Source: an uncultured Mycoplasmatota bacterium (GTDB taxonomy: Bacteria; Bacillota_I; Bacilli_A; RF39; UBA660). From it: a DNA stretch of 51,467 bases. The stretch lies in assembly GCA_947574215.1 (NCBI GenBank), contig CANPIX010000005.1:1-51467 (forward strand), written 5' to 3'. The notes beneath the pieces are model-generated. The model made no database searches, was not told where the DNA came from, and was given only the letters and a program-made list of their open reading frames with translations. This document shows, one piece after another, positions 42,458-50,648 of the stretch; position 1 is the stretch's first letter, and the number at the start of each line of letters is the position of its first letter. The translations under genes were made by a program, and so were the position numbers.

Positions 42458-42811
42458 TTATCTACTATTTCCCTTATTAATTTCTTCTAAAGAAACATGT
42501 ACAGCATCATAACTATTTTCTTTATTATTTTTTTTCATTTCAATTAGAACGTTTTCTAAGCAACCATCCATAACTTGCAATAATTTTTGTTTTTCTTCCT
42601 CAGTAGAGACAGGAACTTGTTCTATCAAAATTTTATTTGTATGCAAAAGAGTAGAACGCATAGAAAGAGTATCATAAATTAAATTCATTACCATTTCTTC
42701 TGTTAATGTTTCCCCAACCAAAGCATTCAATTTTTTTGCAAATAATTCTAATTCCGTATTAACTGCTGTATTTCTTACTAAAAAAGTATTTAAATCTTTA
42801 TTGGATATCAT
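42458..42811 (-). CDS. unknown small helical protein
   Basis: 117 aa starting at the ATG at 42811 (GGAGAGG 5 bases upstream; upstream start at 42868 lacks a site). Charged and mostly helical, no membrane segment, no motif recognised. Single gene between the ABC operon and the tRNA-Gln gene, ended by the hairpin at 42386-42408. Confidence 0.7.
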   Translation of the reverse strand: MISNKDLNTFLVRNTAVNTELELFAKKLNALVGETLTEEMVMNLIYDTLSMRSTLLHTNKILIEQVPVSTEEEKQKLLQVMDGCLENVLIEMKKNNKENSYDAVHVSLEEINKGNSR

Positions 42812-42902
42812 TTTATCCTCTCCTTTTCTATCGTATTTAATTATAAAAAAATTTTTTAAAAAAAACAATTTCTTTTATAAAAATTAGTATCTGCCTTTAT
42901 CG

Positions 42903-42934
42903 GCATATAAAAAATAGCATTTCAACTATTTTAT
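42903..42934 (-). terminator. terminator after tRNA-Gln
   Basis: Minus strand AAAATAG-(TTGAAATG)-CTATTTTTT stem (about 42909-42932) with T tail, just past the tRNA 3' end. Confidence 0.75.
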
Positions 42935-42941
42935 ATCAAAT

Positions 42942-43017
42942 TGGCTGCCCCAGTAGGATTCGAACCTACGGAATGTCGGAGTCAGAATCCGATGCCTTAC
43001 CGCTTGGCTATGGAGCA
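42942..43017 (-). tRNA. tRNA-Gln, anticodon CTG
   Basis: 76 nt cloverleaf on the minus strand, 5' TGCTCCA and 3' TGGGGCA acceptor arms (one G-U), D arm GCCAAGCGGTAAGGC, anticodon loop TTCTGAC with CTG, T arm GTAGGTTCGAATCCTAC and an encoded CCA end. It reads CAG glutamine codons. It lies 9 bp past the stop codon of the 96-aa gene. Confidence 0.97.
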
Positions 43018-43026
43018 ATAAAAAAA

Positions 43027-43317
43027 TTATTTTATTTCTTCTAATCTTTTTTTTATCAAAAGACACAGATCCAAAGGACCATTTATCTTTCGAAGCACTA
43101 GCAAACTATCCTGTAACTTTCTTTTTAAAGAAACTTGATCTTTAATTTTTTCTGTTTCTCCTTTATAATCATAATTCAAAATTGGATTTTGAGCAACATA
43201 TTTTTCTATGTATTCTTCTATATCTTTTAATATGAATTCTTTTAATTTGTATTCATCCATTTCTATTATGCCAAAATAGCCACCAATTAACAATTTAAAT
43301 TCATCTTCTAAAGTCAT
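43027..43317 (-). CDS. unknown small protein
   Basis: 96 aa, acidic-basic helical protein (LGGYFGIIEMDEYKLKEFILKDIEEYIEK region) with no recognised family. Ribosome site AAGGAG 6 bases before the ATG. Lies 32 bp downstream of the DUF1848 gene and directly upstream of tRNA-Gln, so a shared transcript is likely. Confidence 0.65.
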   Translation of the reverse strand: MTLEDEFKLLIGGYFGIIEMDEYKLKEFILKDIEEYIEKYVAQNPILNYDYKGETEKIKDQVSLKRKLQDSLLVLRKINGPLDLCLLIKKRLEEIK

Positions 43318-43349
43318 TTAAATACTCCTTTTTCTGTATTATAACATAA

Positions 43350-44225
43350 TTACTTCTTTCGTATTTTAATTTCATCATCTTCTTTTAAATGACCAAATAG
43401 TAAAGAAGAATTTCTATCATGTTTTAATCGATTTTCTTTTACTTTTTTTTCTTCAAAATTAGCATAACAGTATTTACATAAATGGTTGCAAGTATTATAT
43501 ACTCCTATATCCACTAAACTTACACAACCACAATTCCGAGCACTCCATTTTGGAAATTTCTTACCCGTCAACTGATAAGCGTAATTTTTAGAAATACACG
43601 GTTCATTTTTGATTCCATATTTTTCTAAATCACCTTCATTACAACTTTGAATTAGCACACCATGCTCTTTCCCTATTCTATAAAAATTTAAAGCAATCTG
43701 TTCTACATCTTCATCTTTTATTTCTAGTAACTGCATTTCTTCTTGATTGTTTAAAACATTTTTGTAAGTATCTACAAAAGAAATAATTATATGATTTACA
43801 AATCCTTTTAAAGTATTACAAAGCTTTTCAAAAGCTTTTATATGATATTCGATTGAATACTTGGAATTTAATAAAATTGGATCATAACGTACAAACAAAT
43901 TCTCTTTTCCAATAATTTCGGATAATTTTTTTATCCCTTCTATTATTTTTTTCTTATTCAAAACATTTGGCTCAATATCATTTTGATAAGGAGTTAAAGT
44001 TACTTGAAATACAATTGGCAATCGAATTTCTTTTAAATAAGAAAGTATAGGTAAAGGATTTTTTGTACAAAAAACAAAAAGATCAACATCTCGAAAAAAG
44101 ATACGACTTACCATTTTTGGATAAAATGGATTACGAACATCCACAAAACCTTCTCGAATTCTATTAAGTAACCATGGTGTATAAAAAGCCACTATATCCG
44201 TTCTACCACTTATGTAAAGTATCAT
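43350..44225 (-). CDS. DUF1848 protein, radical SAM-like
   Basis: 291 aa. N-terminal SGRTDIVAFYTPWLLNRI and the C-terminal cysteine cluster NCGCVSLVDIGVYNTCNHLCKYCYAN are the hallmarks of DUF1848. Four or more cysteines probably hold an Fe-S cluster. Members resemble the SPL-type radical SAM fold, and the physiological role is unknown. Ribosome site AAGGAATAG. A TATAAT box at about 44250 probably drives it. Confidence 0.9.
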   Translation of the reverse strand: MILYISGRTDIVAFYTPWLLNRIREGFVDVRNPFYPKMVSRIFFRDVDLFVFCTKNPLPILSYLKEIRLPIVFQVTLTPYQNDIEPNVLNKKKIIEGIKKLSEIIGKENLFVRYDPILLNSKYSIEYHIKAFEKLCNTLKGFVNHIIISFVDTYKNVLNNQEEMQLLEIKDEDVEQIALNFYRIGKEHGVLIQSCNEGDLEKYGIKNEPCISKNYAYQLTGKKFPKWSARNCGCVSLVDIGVYNTCNHLCKYCYANFEEKKVKENRLKHDRNSSLLFGHLKEDDEIKIRKK

Positions 44226-44538
44226 AACTATTCCTTCTTTAAAAAATATTATAACAAATACTTATAATTTCAAAATAGAAAAAATTACCAAAAATTTAAT
44301 TAAAATTTTTCTTATATTTCTTAGAGAATTTTTTTACAAATTGTTATAAAATAGCGAAAAAAAATAATATCAAATACCTATGAACTTTATTTTGGTAAAT
44401 TTAATGATTCAGCTAATGTAGTAATAATTTACAATTTTTCATCATTTTACAACAAAATTTATAAATAATAATCAATATATATTAAATTTAACAATTATGA
44501 TGTATAATAGTTTCCAATTATGAAACAGGTGGTATTCT
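44226..44538. other. AT-rich intergenic region
   Basis: About 310 bp between the DUF1848 gene and a plus-strand small ORF. It holds a TATAAT for each direction (near 44250 on the minus strand and at 44510-44515 on the plus strand). No gene or RNA is seen. Confidence 0.6.
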
Positions 44539-44700
44539 ATGTCAAATGTATTAGAAAAAATTTCAAACAGTGTACTCAATACTAAAAATATAAAAATAAT
44601 TATAATCTCTAATCATTTCTTTAAAGATTCCTCCCTATCAATTTCTTTTTTGAGTACATTAAATCATAGACACCAACCTTTCTATGATTTTTTCTTATAA
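44539..44700 (+). pseudogene. small ORF, probable N-terminal part of a frameshifted gene
   Basis: 53 codons starting MSNVLEKISNSVLNTKNIK, with AGGTGG 6 bases upstream and a TATAAT about 24 bp upstream of the ATG, so it looks expressed. It runs into TAA at 44698. A second frame opens 17 bp earlier (44684-44815). Removing one T from the T6 run near 44688-44693 would join both into about 91 codons. Content is not recognised. Confidence 0.4.
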
Positions 44701-44815
44701 AACGAAAAAAACAATCATTTCGATTGATTCTATATCTAAAAGTTCGGATAGTTCGAACAGATTCGTCAATGGTGCCCAAGAGAGAAGTACAACAACTTTA
44801 AAAGAAAATAAATAG
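44684..44815 (+). pseudogene. small ORF, probable C-terminal part of the frameshifted gene
   Basis: 43 codons in the +1 frame relative to the preceding ORF, MIFSYKTKKTIISIDSIS then SSDSSNRFVNGAQERSTTTLKENK, stop TAG at 44813. Its codon use is unlike the AT-rich filler around it, with several less common codons, suggesting an older coding sequence. Confidence 0.35.
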
Positions 44816-44840
44816 TCAGTAATAATTTATTAACTGACTA
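44800..44840 (-). terminator. terminator of the WYL-SIS-Ham1 operon
   Basis: TAGTCAGT (44813-44820) and ACTGACTA (44833-44840) form a perfect 8-bp stem. On the minus strand it is followed by TTTATTTTCTTTT. It lies 8 bp past the Ham1-like gene stop. Confidence 0.75.
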
Positions 44841-44847
44841 TAGTATA

Positions 44848-45465
44848 TCAAATGTTCATATCTTTTACCAATCGTTTTGTACCTAAATAATTTTTTTTGT
44901 ACCACTCTATAAATTGTTCTTTGGCTGAAATATGCCCATCACGCCGATTTATTCTCTCTTCATCAGTCATCTCTGCTAATGTTTTAACAGAATCTTTTGG
45001 TTGAAATACATACCACAAGCTAGAACGCATTGCCTTATTTTCTTTTCCTCTTTTTTCATAGGTTATGATTCCTTCATCTTTACCATAGAAACAATAAAAT
45101 TCTGTTCCATCATAGAAAGTTAAGCAGTCTAAGAATTGACAACTTCTATCTTCGACATCTTTTAAAGTCTTTAATAATCCATCTATATCCTCAGATATTC
45201 CACTTCTCCTTACAAACGCACCAGGATATCCAGGATTATTAGGGTAATTATGAATGTTAAATCCTGAATCAATTACAAAACAAGGTTTTCCTAAAATTTG
45301 GTAGGCTTGCATTACTTTACTCTTTGAAACAGTTTCTATATCATTCACTTCTGGTTCTTGAAAATCCATTTTCATAATTTCAATAGGTATTTGCTCTCTA
45401 TTAAATCTTTCTTCAATTTCAAATCCTTTATTTATATTTCCTGTTACGAATGTTATTGTCTCCAT
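44848..45465 (-). CDS. Ham1/RdgB-like non-canonical purine NTP pyrophosphatase
   Basis: 205 aa. FVTGNINKGFE at residues 6-16 is the nucleotide-binding start, DSGF at 66-69 the catalytic region, and NNPGYPGAFVRRSG (76-89) corresponds to the PGVYSARY loop. The C-terminal RRDGHISAKEQF parallels the SHRxKA segment. House-cleaning enzymes of this family hydrolyse ITP/XTP/dITP to the monophosphate. This one is divergent and not next to the usual ribonuclease PH or murI partners. It starts 1 base after the SIS gene with its ribosome site inside that gene, so it is coupled to it. Confidence 0.85.
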   Translation of the reverse strand: METITFVTGNINKGFEIEERFNREQIPIEIMKMDFQEPEVNDIETVSKSKVMQAYQILGKPCFVIDSGFNIHNYPNNPGYPGAFVRRSGISEDIDGLLKTLKDVEDRSCQFLDCLTFYDGTEFYCFYGKDEGIITYEKRGKENKAMRSSLWYVFQPKDSVKTLAEMTDEERINRRDGHISAKEQFIEWYKKNYLGTKRLVKDMNI

Positions 45466-45466
45466 A

Positions 45467-46498
45467 TTACAACTCTCCTTTAAAATTATACATTTTTTTA
45501 ACTAGTCCTGGATTATATTCTGGCATTGTTAAATCAATATTTTTATCATCAGCTATCTTTTTAGATAAAAAATACATTTGAAGTGTTAAGTAATATTCTT
45601 TCCAAAATATATTTTCATCTAAATCATCTGTATTAAATACAGTCAAATTAGAATATTCATTATTTATAGAGTTAATAAGTAGGTGATCTAAACCTTTTAA
45701 TTCATGAGTTAAATAAATTATATGACTATTCGGATACCTAAATAACAAATTACTTCTTCCATGACAATAAGATCCTTTATCATGAATTACAGGTGCAGAT
45801 AGACCAACTTCAGCTAAATTAGATTCTAAAACACTACCAGATGTCTTAGTTTCATATCCACTCATTATTTGAACTAAAGATGTATCTTTAAAATCAAACT
45901 GTAATCTATCTATTTTATCTGCACTTCTAATTAGCAATTCTTTTATCTTATCGTTTATTCTTTTGATTTCATTAGAACCTATTTCTAAATTTAATGATGT
46001 AGTTGAATCAAGTAGTAATGTAATCGGTCCTAAGCTAGTTGCCAATGAGATAAAACTTTTTTCTCTTTCATAGAGTTTATTTCCCCAAGAAATCACTTTA
46101 TAATCTATATCTTTTTCCTTCTCACAAATTAGATATTTTTTTCCTTTAAAACTTGTAAGTGCTTCCTCTATACCATTCGTACTTCCACTAGCTGAAATAG
46201 CAATCAAATTAGAAAAACTATCTCTATTTGCCTTATAAAAATAATCTCTTGGTTCAATTACTTCACAAATAATTCTAGTAAAACCTAATCTTTCTATAAT
46301 AAGCTGTAAATAATATGCAATAACTTTAGAGCCACCTGTTGCCATAATCAGAGTTGGTTTATTTTCGATAGTTAATTCGTATAACATTTCTCTAATATTA
46401 TTGAATTTTCCTAGAAATGGATCATTTATTGCCATTATTCTTTCTTCTAACCTAGAAAAATTTATTTTTGTTGGTTCTGTATGTGTATGTTTGATCAT
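45467..46498 (-). CDS. double SIS-domain protein
   Basis: 343 aa. SIS domain 1 at about residues 50-150 (IMATGGSKVIAYYLQ, LIAISASGSTNGIEE), second SIS-like half at about 205-320 (QIMSGYETKTSGSVLESNLAEVGL, GSYCHGRSNLL). Twin SIS proteins bind or isomerise phosphosugars (GlmS isomerase half, FrlB, AgaS). Some are sensors. Substrate unknown. Ribosome site AAAGGAG 10 bases before the ATG. Middle gene of a three-gene operon. Confidence 0.75.
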   Translation of the reverse strand: MIKHTHTEPTKINFSRLEERIMAINDPFLGKFNNIREMLYELTIENKPTLIMATGGSKVIAYYLQLIIERLGFTRIICEVIEPRDYFYKANRDSFSNLIAISASGSTNGIEEALTSFKGKKYLICEKEKDIDYKVISWGNKLYEREKSFISLATSLGPITLLLDSTTSLNLEIGSNEIKRINDKIKELLIRSADKIDRLQFDFKDTSLVQIMSGYETKTSGSVLESNLAEVGLSAPVIHDKGSYCHGRSNLLFRYPNSHIIYLTHELKGLDHLLINSINNEYSNLTVFNTDDLDENIFWKEYYLTLQMYFLSKKIADDKNIDLTMPEYNPGLVKKMYNFKGEL

Positions 46499-46554
46499 TA
46501 TAAAATCTCTCCTTTGTTAATTACATTTTAACAAAAGAAAAGGAAATATATATG

Positions 46555-47034
46555 TCAGTTATAAAAATTTTCCAATAATTTTATAGTTTTAATTCTATTA
46601 ATATAAAAATGTCTAATTTCTTCCTTTGATTCACAATAGGCAGCTACTCCCCACTCATTACCAAGTATAATTAAATCATAAGGATGAATTGTTCTTTCTG
46701 ATATATTTTTTCCATTTTTAGAATAATACTCTATAAAACATTTTCTTTTTTCCTTAATCGCTCTATTTATTAAATTAAAGAAGTCTTTATTTTTTACATC
46801 AATTTCATTTGGTGTTATAAATCTTTTAGGAACATTTATATTTTGATTTAACACATACCCTCCATAAGGGCCTTTAATAGTATCAATATAAATTCCTGCT
46901 TTTTCTATTTCATCTTTATACACTCGAATCATTCTTGGAGTGACTTCTAGTTTTTCAGATAATTCAGCTATGCTATATTTTTTTCCTGAGTTTAAATATT
47001 CAAACATTGTTAACACATTACTAATTTTAGACAT
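46555..47034 (-). CDS. HTH/WYL-type transcriptional regulator, short form
   Basis: 159 aa. N-terminal winged HTH (residues 1-55, YSIAELSEKLEVTPRMIRVYKDEIEKAG) and a C-terminal domain with the WYL-like segment FIEYYSKNGKNISERTIHPYDLIILGNEWGVAAYCESKEEIRHFYINRI. The C-terminal WCX extension is absent, so it is shorter than typical 300-aa WYL regulators. Strong AGGAGG site. It heads the operon and probably autoregulates it through the dyad at 47076-47093. WYL regulators often control phage-defence and stress operons. Confidence 0.75.
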   Translation of the reverse strand: MSKISNVLTMFEYLNSGKKYSIAELSEKLEVTPRMIRVYKDEIEKAGIYIDTIKGPYGGYVLNQNINVPKRFITPNEIDVKNKDFFNLINRAIKEKRKCFIEYYSKNGKNISERTIHPYDLIILGNEWGVAAYCESKEEIRHFYINRIKTIKLLENFYN

Positions 47035-47062
47035 ATAGCTCCTCCTGAATTGAATACAATTT

Positions 47063-47093
47063 ATTATAACATATCAAAACAATTTATTGTTTT
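47063..47093 (-). promoter_or_regulatory. promoter with dyad operator for the WYL-SIS-Ham1 operon
   Basis: Minus strand TATAAT (47063-47068). A perfect 8-bp inverted repeat AAAACAAT-TT-ATTGTTTT at 47076-47093 overlaps the poor -35 position (AACAAT), as expected for a regulator-dependent promoter. Confidence 0.5.
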
Positions 47094-47216
47094 CACACGT
47101 TTATTGATTATGTCAATGTACAAGTGTGTTTATTAAATTGGCAGATTCAATTTAATTTCTATAAATATTTTACCATAATTTTAAACATATTAAAACTCGA
47201 AACATAAAAGTGAAGT

Positions 47217-47357
47217 TGTAAAATAAAAGTAGACAGTAGAAACACTGTTTGCTTTTTCTTTTGCTATAATTACAGTAAGGAGATGATAAAAATGGCAAGT
47301 AAAGGTCAAAAATTTAAACATTGGACAGCTGAAGAAAAATATGAAGTTATTAAACCA
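47217..47357 (+). mobile_element. left end of an IS3-family element with truncated orfA
   Basis: Plus strand. The segment from about 47217 (TGTAAAATAAAAGTAGACAG) resembles an IS3-family left end. A TATAAT and AAGGAG lead to an ATG at 47292 starting MASKGQKFKHWTAEEKYE, the typical OrfA N terminus (HTH_21/transposase_8 type). After codon 22 (position 47357) homology stops and the sequence is that of the copA-like gene on the other strand. The rest of the element and its right end are missing, so a deletion or one-ended rearrangement created the junction. Confidence 0.8.
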
Positions 47358-48067
47358 TTCTTTTCCCTATCATCTACTTTTAAAATGGCATTTTGTGGCG
47401 TAATCGTCACTAATTTTTTTATAGCATCTTTCGTTTTATCTTTGCTTATATCCTCTATAAATCTTCCTAATTTAATAAAATAAATAACCATACAAGTAGA
47501 TTCAAAATATAGACTTCCAAGATACTCATATACTCCAAGTATTATATGGATATATCCATAAAAACTGTATATAAAACTAAATAATACACTAAGCATTACT
47601 AAAGTATCCATATTAGGCATTTTATGGAGTAAATTTTTTACACCACTTTTTAATATATCATATCCATACCATAAAAAAATGAGTGTTGAAAGCAACATTA
47701 TAGTTGCTAAAATGATTGGATAATCTTGATTAATAAAAGGAATATTAGGTACCCTTATCATATGTCCCATGGAAACATACATAATAAATAGAATAAAAAT
47801 TCCTAAAGAGATTAGTTTTGTTTTATCTATTTTATTTGTTTCTATATCTTCTATTCCTTTAAATTCTCCTAGACTTTCAAATCCTGCTTCATTTATATAA
47901 CACTCTAAATTTTTTTTATTTATGTTTTCATATTCAATTGTAGCAATAGATAATACTAAATTTACATTGGCACTTTTTACTCCTACTTGTTTGGTTAAAT
48001 ATTTCTCTAATCCCAATGAACAAGCACTACAAGTCATACCACCTATTTTTAAAACTATTTTTTTCAT
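47306..48067 (-). pseudogene. CopA-like copper P-type ATPase, truncated by the IS remnant
   Basis: 253 codons. Heavy-metal-associated domain (GMTCSACSLG, Cys13/Cys16), then four predicted membrane segments (about 85-205) and the start of the actuator domain (ATITPQNAILKVDD region). The native sequence ends at about 47358, after which it reads into IS sequence for some 17 codons. TGE, CPC and DKTG motifs are missing, so no transport activity is possible. Full CopA is about 750-820 aa. Ribosome site AGAGGTG is intact, 15 bp after the cadA-type gene stop. Confidence 0.9.
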
Positions 48068-48082
48068 GAAAACACCTCTTAA

Positions 48083-49945
48083 TTATTTTGCAGATTTAAT
48101 TCTTAAAATTCTCAAGGCATTTATGATTGCTAGAACTGATACTCCAACATCAGCAAATACTGCTGCCCACATACTAGCAAGACTAAATGCACTTAATATT
48201 AAAACTCCAATTTTTACCGCTATAGCAAATACTATATTTTGTCTTACAATTCGCATTGTTTTTTTAGAAATCTGAATAGAATTCGCAATTTTAGATGGTT
48301 CATCTGTCATAATAACCACATCTGCTGCTTCAATCGCAGCATCACTTCCAAGACCACCCATTGCTACTCCTATATCAGATAATGCTAGAACTGGAGCATC
48401 ATTGATTCCATCTCCAACAAAGATAAGTTTTCCTCCAGATGATTTTTGAGTCATTAATTTTTCTACCCAAGAAACTTTATCTTGTGGTAATAGTTCTGCA
48501 TGATACTCATCTAAATTAAGTTCATTCGCTACAGACTCACTAATATTCTCGCGATCTCCTGTTAGCATGACAACTTTTTCTACATTATTATTACTTTTAA
48601 ATAATTCTACAGCTTTATAAGAATCTTCTTTAATTTTATCAGCAATTAATATTGTTCCTACAAATTCATCATTTATTGCAACATATACGATTGTTCCTGT
48701 CTCTTCACTCTTTTTAAATTTAATATTGTATTCTCTCATTAGTTTTTCGTTTCCAACTAAAATAATCTTTCCATCTACTTTTGTCAAGACACCTTTACCA
48801 GAAATTTCTTGTGTTTTAGTGACAAGTTTTTCATCAATTTCTTTGTTATATGCTTGTTTCAATGAAAGAGAAATTGGATGATTAGAAAAACCTTCTGCAT
48901 AAGCTGCATATTTTAACAGATCATCATCAGAGTATCCGTAAGCACTAATTTTTTGAACTTTAAACACTCCCTCTGTTAATGTCCCCGTCTTATCACACAC
49001 AACAATTTCAGCACTTGCAAGAGCTTCTAAATAGTTACTTCCTTTTATTAAAACTCCTATTTTAGAAGCTGCTCCTATTCCTCCAAAAAATGATAATGGA
49101 ATAGAAATAACCAAAGCACATGGACAAGAAACAACTAAAAATGATAATGCTCGATATAACCAATCACTAAATAAGGCTTCTTTCATAACAAGCGGTGGAA
49201 TGATTGCTAAAAGAACTGCTACTATAACTACAATTGGAGTATAGTATTTTGCAAATTTGCTAATAAAGTTTTCAGATTTTGATTTTCTACTACTAGCATT
49301 TTCTACTAAATCTAATATCTTACTAACAGTTGATTCTCCAAATTCTTTACTTACTTTAATTTTTAAAATTCTATCATTGTTTATACAACTACTTAATACT
49401 TCATCATTTATAGATACTTTTCTTGGAATTGCTTCTCCTGTTAAAGCCTGTGTATTAAGCATTGATTCACCTTCCACTACAACTCCATCTAAAGGAATTT
49501 TTTCTCCAGGTTTTACTAATATAATTTCTCCAATATTTACTTCATCTGGATCTACTCGTTCAATTTTATCTTCACGATATACATTTGCATAATCTGGTCT
49601 TATATCCATAAGATTTGCTACAGATTTTCTTGACTTATCTACTGCATAACTTTGGAATAATTCTCCTACTTGGTAGAAAAGCATTACTGCAACTGCCTCT
49701 GGAAATTCTCCTATACAAAAGGCTCCAATTGTAGCAACTGTCATTAAAAAGTTTTCATCAAAAACTTTACCTTTAAAAATATTTCTTAATGCCTTTAATA
49801 CAATGTCATATCCTACAATTATATAAGCGATTACATACAGAATGCTGTTATATAATTCAGCATCAAATTTAAGTAATAAAGAAATTACAACTAATAAAAG
49901 AGAAACGATTATCTTGATTAATTGCCTATTCATTTTTTGGCTCAT
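48083..49945 (-). CDS. Zn/Cd/Pb-type P1B ATPase without N-terminal HMA domain
   Basis: 620 aa. Membrane segments before and after the actuator domain (TGE 169-171), CPC metal site at 274-276, phosphorylation motif DKTGT (318-322), SNHPIS, TGDRE and GDGINDAPVL. The C-terminal segment FADVGVSVLAIINALRI is that of P1B-2 (CadA/ZntA) pumps, so zinc, cadmium or lead export is likely. The usual N-terminal metal-binding domain is encoded separately just upstream. Ribosome site GGAGG inside the end of that gene. Part of the metal operon started at 50561. Confidence 0.93.
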   Translation of the reverse strand: MSQKMNRQLIKIIVSLLLVVISLLLKFDAELYNSILYVIAYIIVGYDIVLKALRNIFKGKVFDENFLMTVATIGAFCIGEFPEAVAVMLFYQVGELFQSYAVDKSRKSVANLMDIRPDYANVYREDKIERVDPDEVNIGEIILVKPGEKIPLDGVVVEGESMLNTQALTGEAIPRKVSINDEVLSSCINNDRILKIKVSKEFGESTVSKILDLVENASSRKSKSENFISKFAKYYTPIVVIVAVLLAIIPPLVMKEALFSDWLYRALSFLVVSCPCALVISIPLSFFGGIGAASKIGVLIKGSNYLEALASAEIVVCDKTGTLTEGVFKVQKISAYGYSDDDLLKYAAYAEGFSNHPISLSLKQAYNKEIDEKLVTKTQEISGKGVLTKVDGKIILVGNEKLMREYNIKFKKSEETGTIVYVAINDEFVGTILIADKIKEDSYKAVELFKSNNNVEKVVMLTGDRENISESVANELNLDEYHAELLPQDKVSWVEKLMTQKSSGGKLIFVGDGINDAPVLALSDIGVAMGGLGSDAAIEAADVVIMTDEPSKIANSIQISKKTMRIVRQNIVFAIAVKIGVLILSAFSLASMWAAVFADVGVSVLAIINALRILRIKSAK

Positions 49946-49950
49946 GATAA

Positions 49951-50175
49951 CTATACCTCCTCAATTGTTACATTTGGTTCTTCTTTTTTTATCACTTTTC
50001 TAATTTTTTCTATTGCTTGTTCCTTATTTTCTTCAGTACATTCAATAGTTAATTTTTGTGTCATAAAACTAATACTAACATTCTCTATAATATCAATTTT
50101 TTGTAAAGCTCCTTCTAATTCGTTTGCACAATTTGCACAGTCTAAATTTTTAATTTTAAATTTGTATTTATTCAT
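49951..50175 (-). CDS. stand-alone heavy-metal-associated domain protein
   Basis: 74 aa ferredoxin-like HMA domain. KNLDCANCANELEGAL has the metal-binding CxxC at Cys13-Cys16. It is 5 bp upstream of the ATPase gene and replaces the N-terminal domain normally fused to CadA-type pumps. It may act as a metallochaperone delivering metal to the pump. Confidence 0.9.
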   Translation of the reverse strand: MNKYKFKIKNLDCANCANELEGALQKIDIIENVSISFMTQKLTIECTEENKEQAIEKIRKVIKKEEPNVTIEEV

Positions 50176-50198
50176 TTTAATCCTTCTTTCTTATTTTT

Positions 50199-50561
50199 TT
50201 AATCTTTATGGTTAATATGTTCTAAACCAATTTCAAACAATTTAACAATATGCTCATCGTCCAAAGTATAATATACTTCTTTACCATTTTTTCTACATCT
50301 AACAACTCCACTTCTTCTAAGAACTGCAAGTTGGTGTGATATAGATGATTTAGTCATATCAAGTACATTTGCTAAATCACAAACACACATTTCGTTTTGA
50401 TCTAATGCAAAAAGAATCCTACATCTTGTGGTATCTCCAATAAGTTTGAATAAATCTGCTAATTTGTTAAATATATCTTCATTTGGCATTTTTTGTAATA
50501 CTTCATCAACAGCTTCTTGATGAATAACATTACAATCACAAGAAAATTCATTTCTAGACAT
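50199..50561 (-). CDS. ArsR/SmtB-family metal sensor, CadC-like
   Basis: 120 aa winged-helix repressor. N-terminal CDC (Cys8, Cys10) plus EMCVCDLA in helix alpha-3 (Cys59, Cys61) form the alpha3N thiolate site of CadC, which binds Cd(II), Pb(II) or Zn(II). The DNA-recognition helix SSISHQLAVLRRSGVV follows. It heads the operon with the HMA and ATPase genes and has a dyad operator in its own promoter. Derepression by toxic metal is expected. Confidence 0.92.
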   Translation of the reverse strand: MSRNEFSCDCNVIHQEAVDEVLQKMPNEDIFNKLADLFKLIGDTTRCRILFALDQNEMCVCDLANVLDMTKSSISHQLAVLRRSGVVRCRKNGKEVYYTLDDEHIVKLFEIGLEHINHKD

Positions 50562-50592
50562 AAATTCCCTCCCATAATATTATATGTTTTTT

Positions 50593-50648
50593 AGTTGAAT
50601 TATTTCTCAACTGTTTTGATTATAGTTGAATGCATATTCACTTGTCAA
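50593..50648 (-). promoter_or_regulatory. metal-operon promoter and CadC-type operator
   Basis: Minus strand TTGACA (50643-50648), 18 bp spacer, TATAAT (50619-50624), both consensus. The spacer contains TGAATATGCATTCA, an inverted repeat (arms 50627-50631 and 50636-50640) where a CadC/SmtB repressor would bind. A second dyad AGTTGA...TCAACT lies at 50593-50612 downstream of the -10. Confidence 0.85.

Noticed and set aside
47283..47483. Full 66-codon plus-strand ORF as a real gene
   Set aside because: Only the first 22 codons from 47292 belong to a transposase. The rest is antisense to the copA-like gene.
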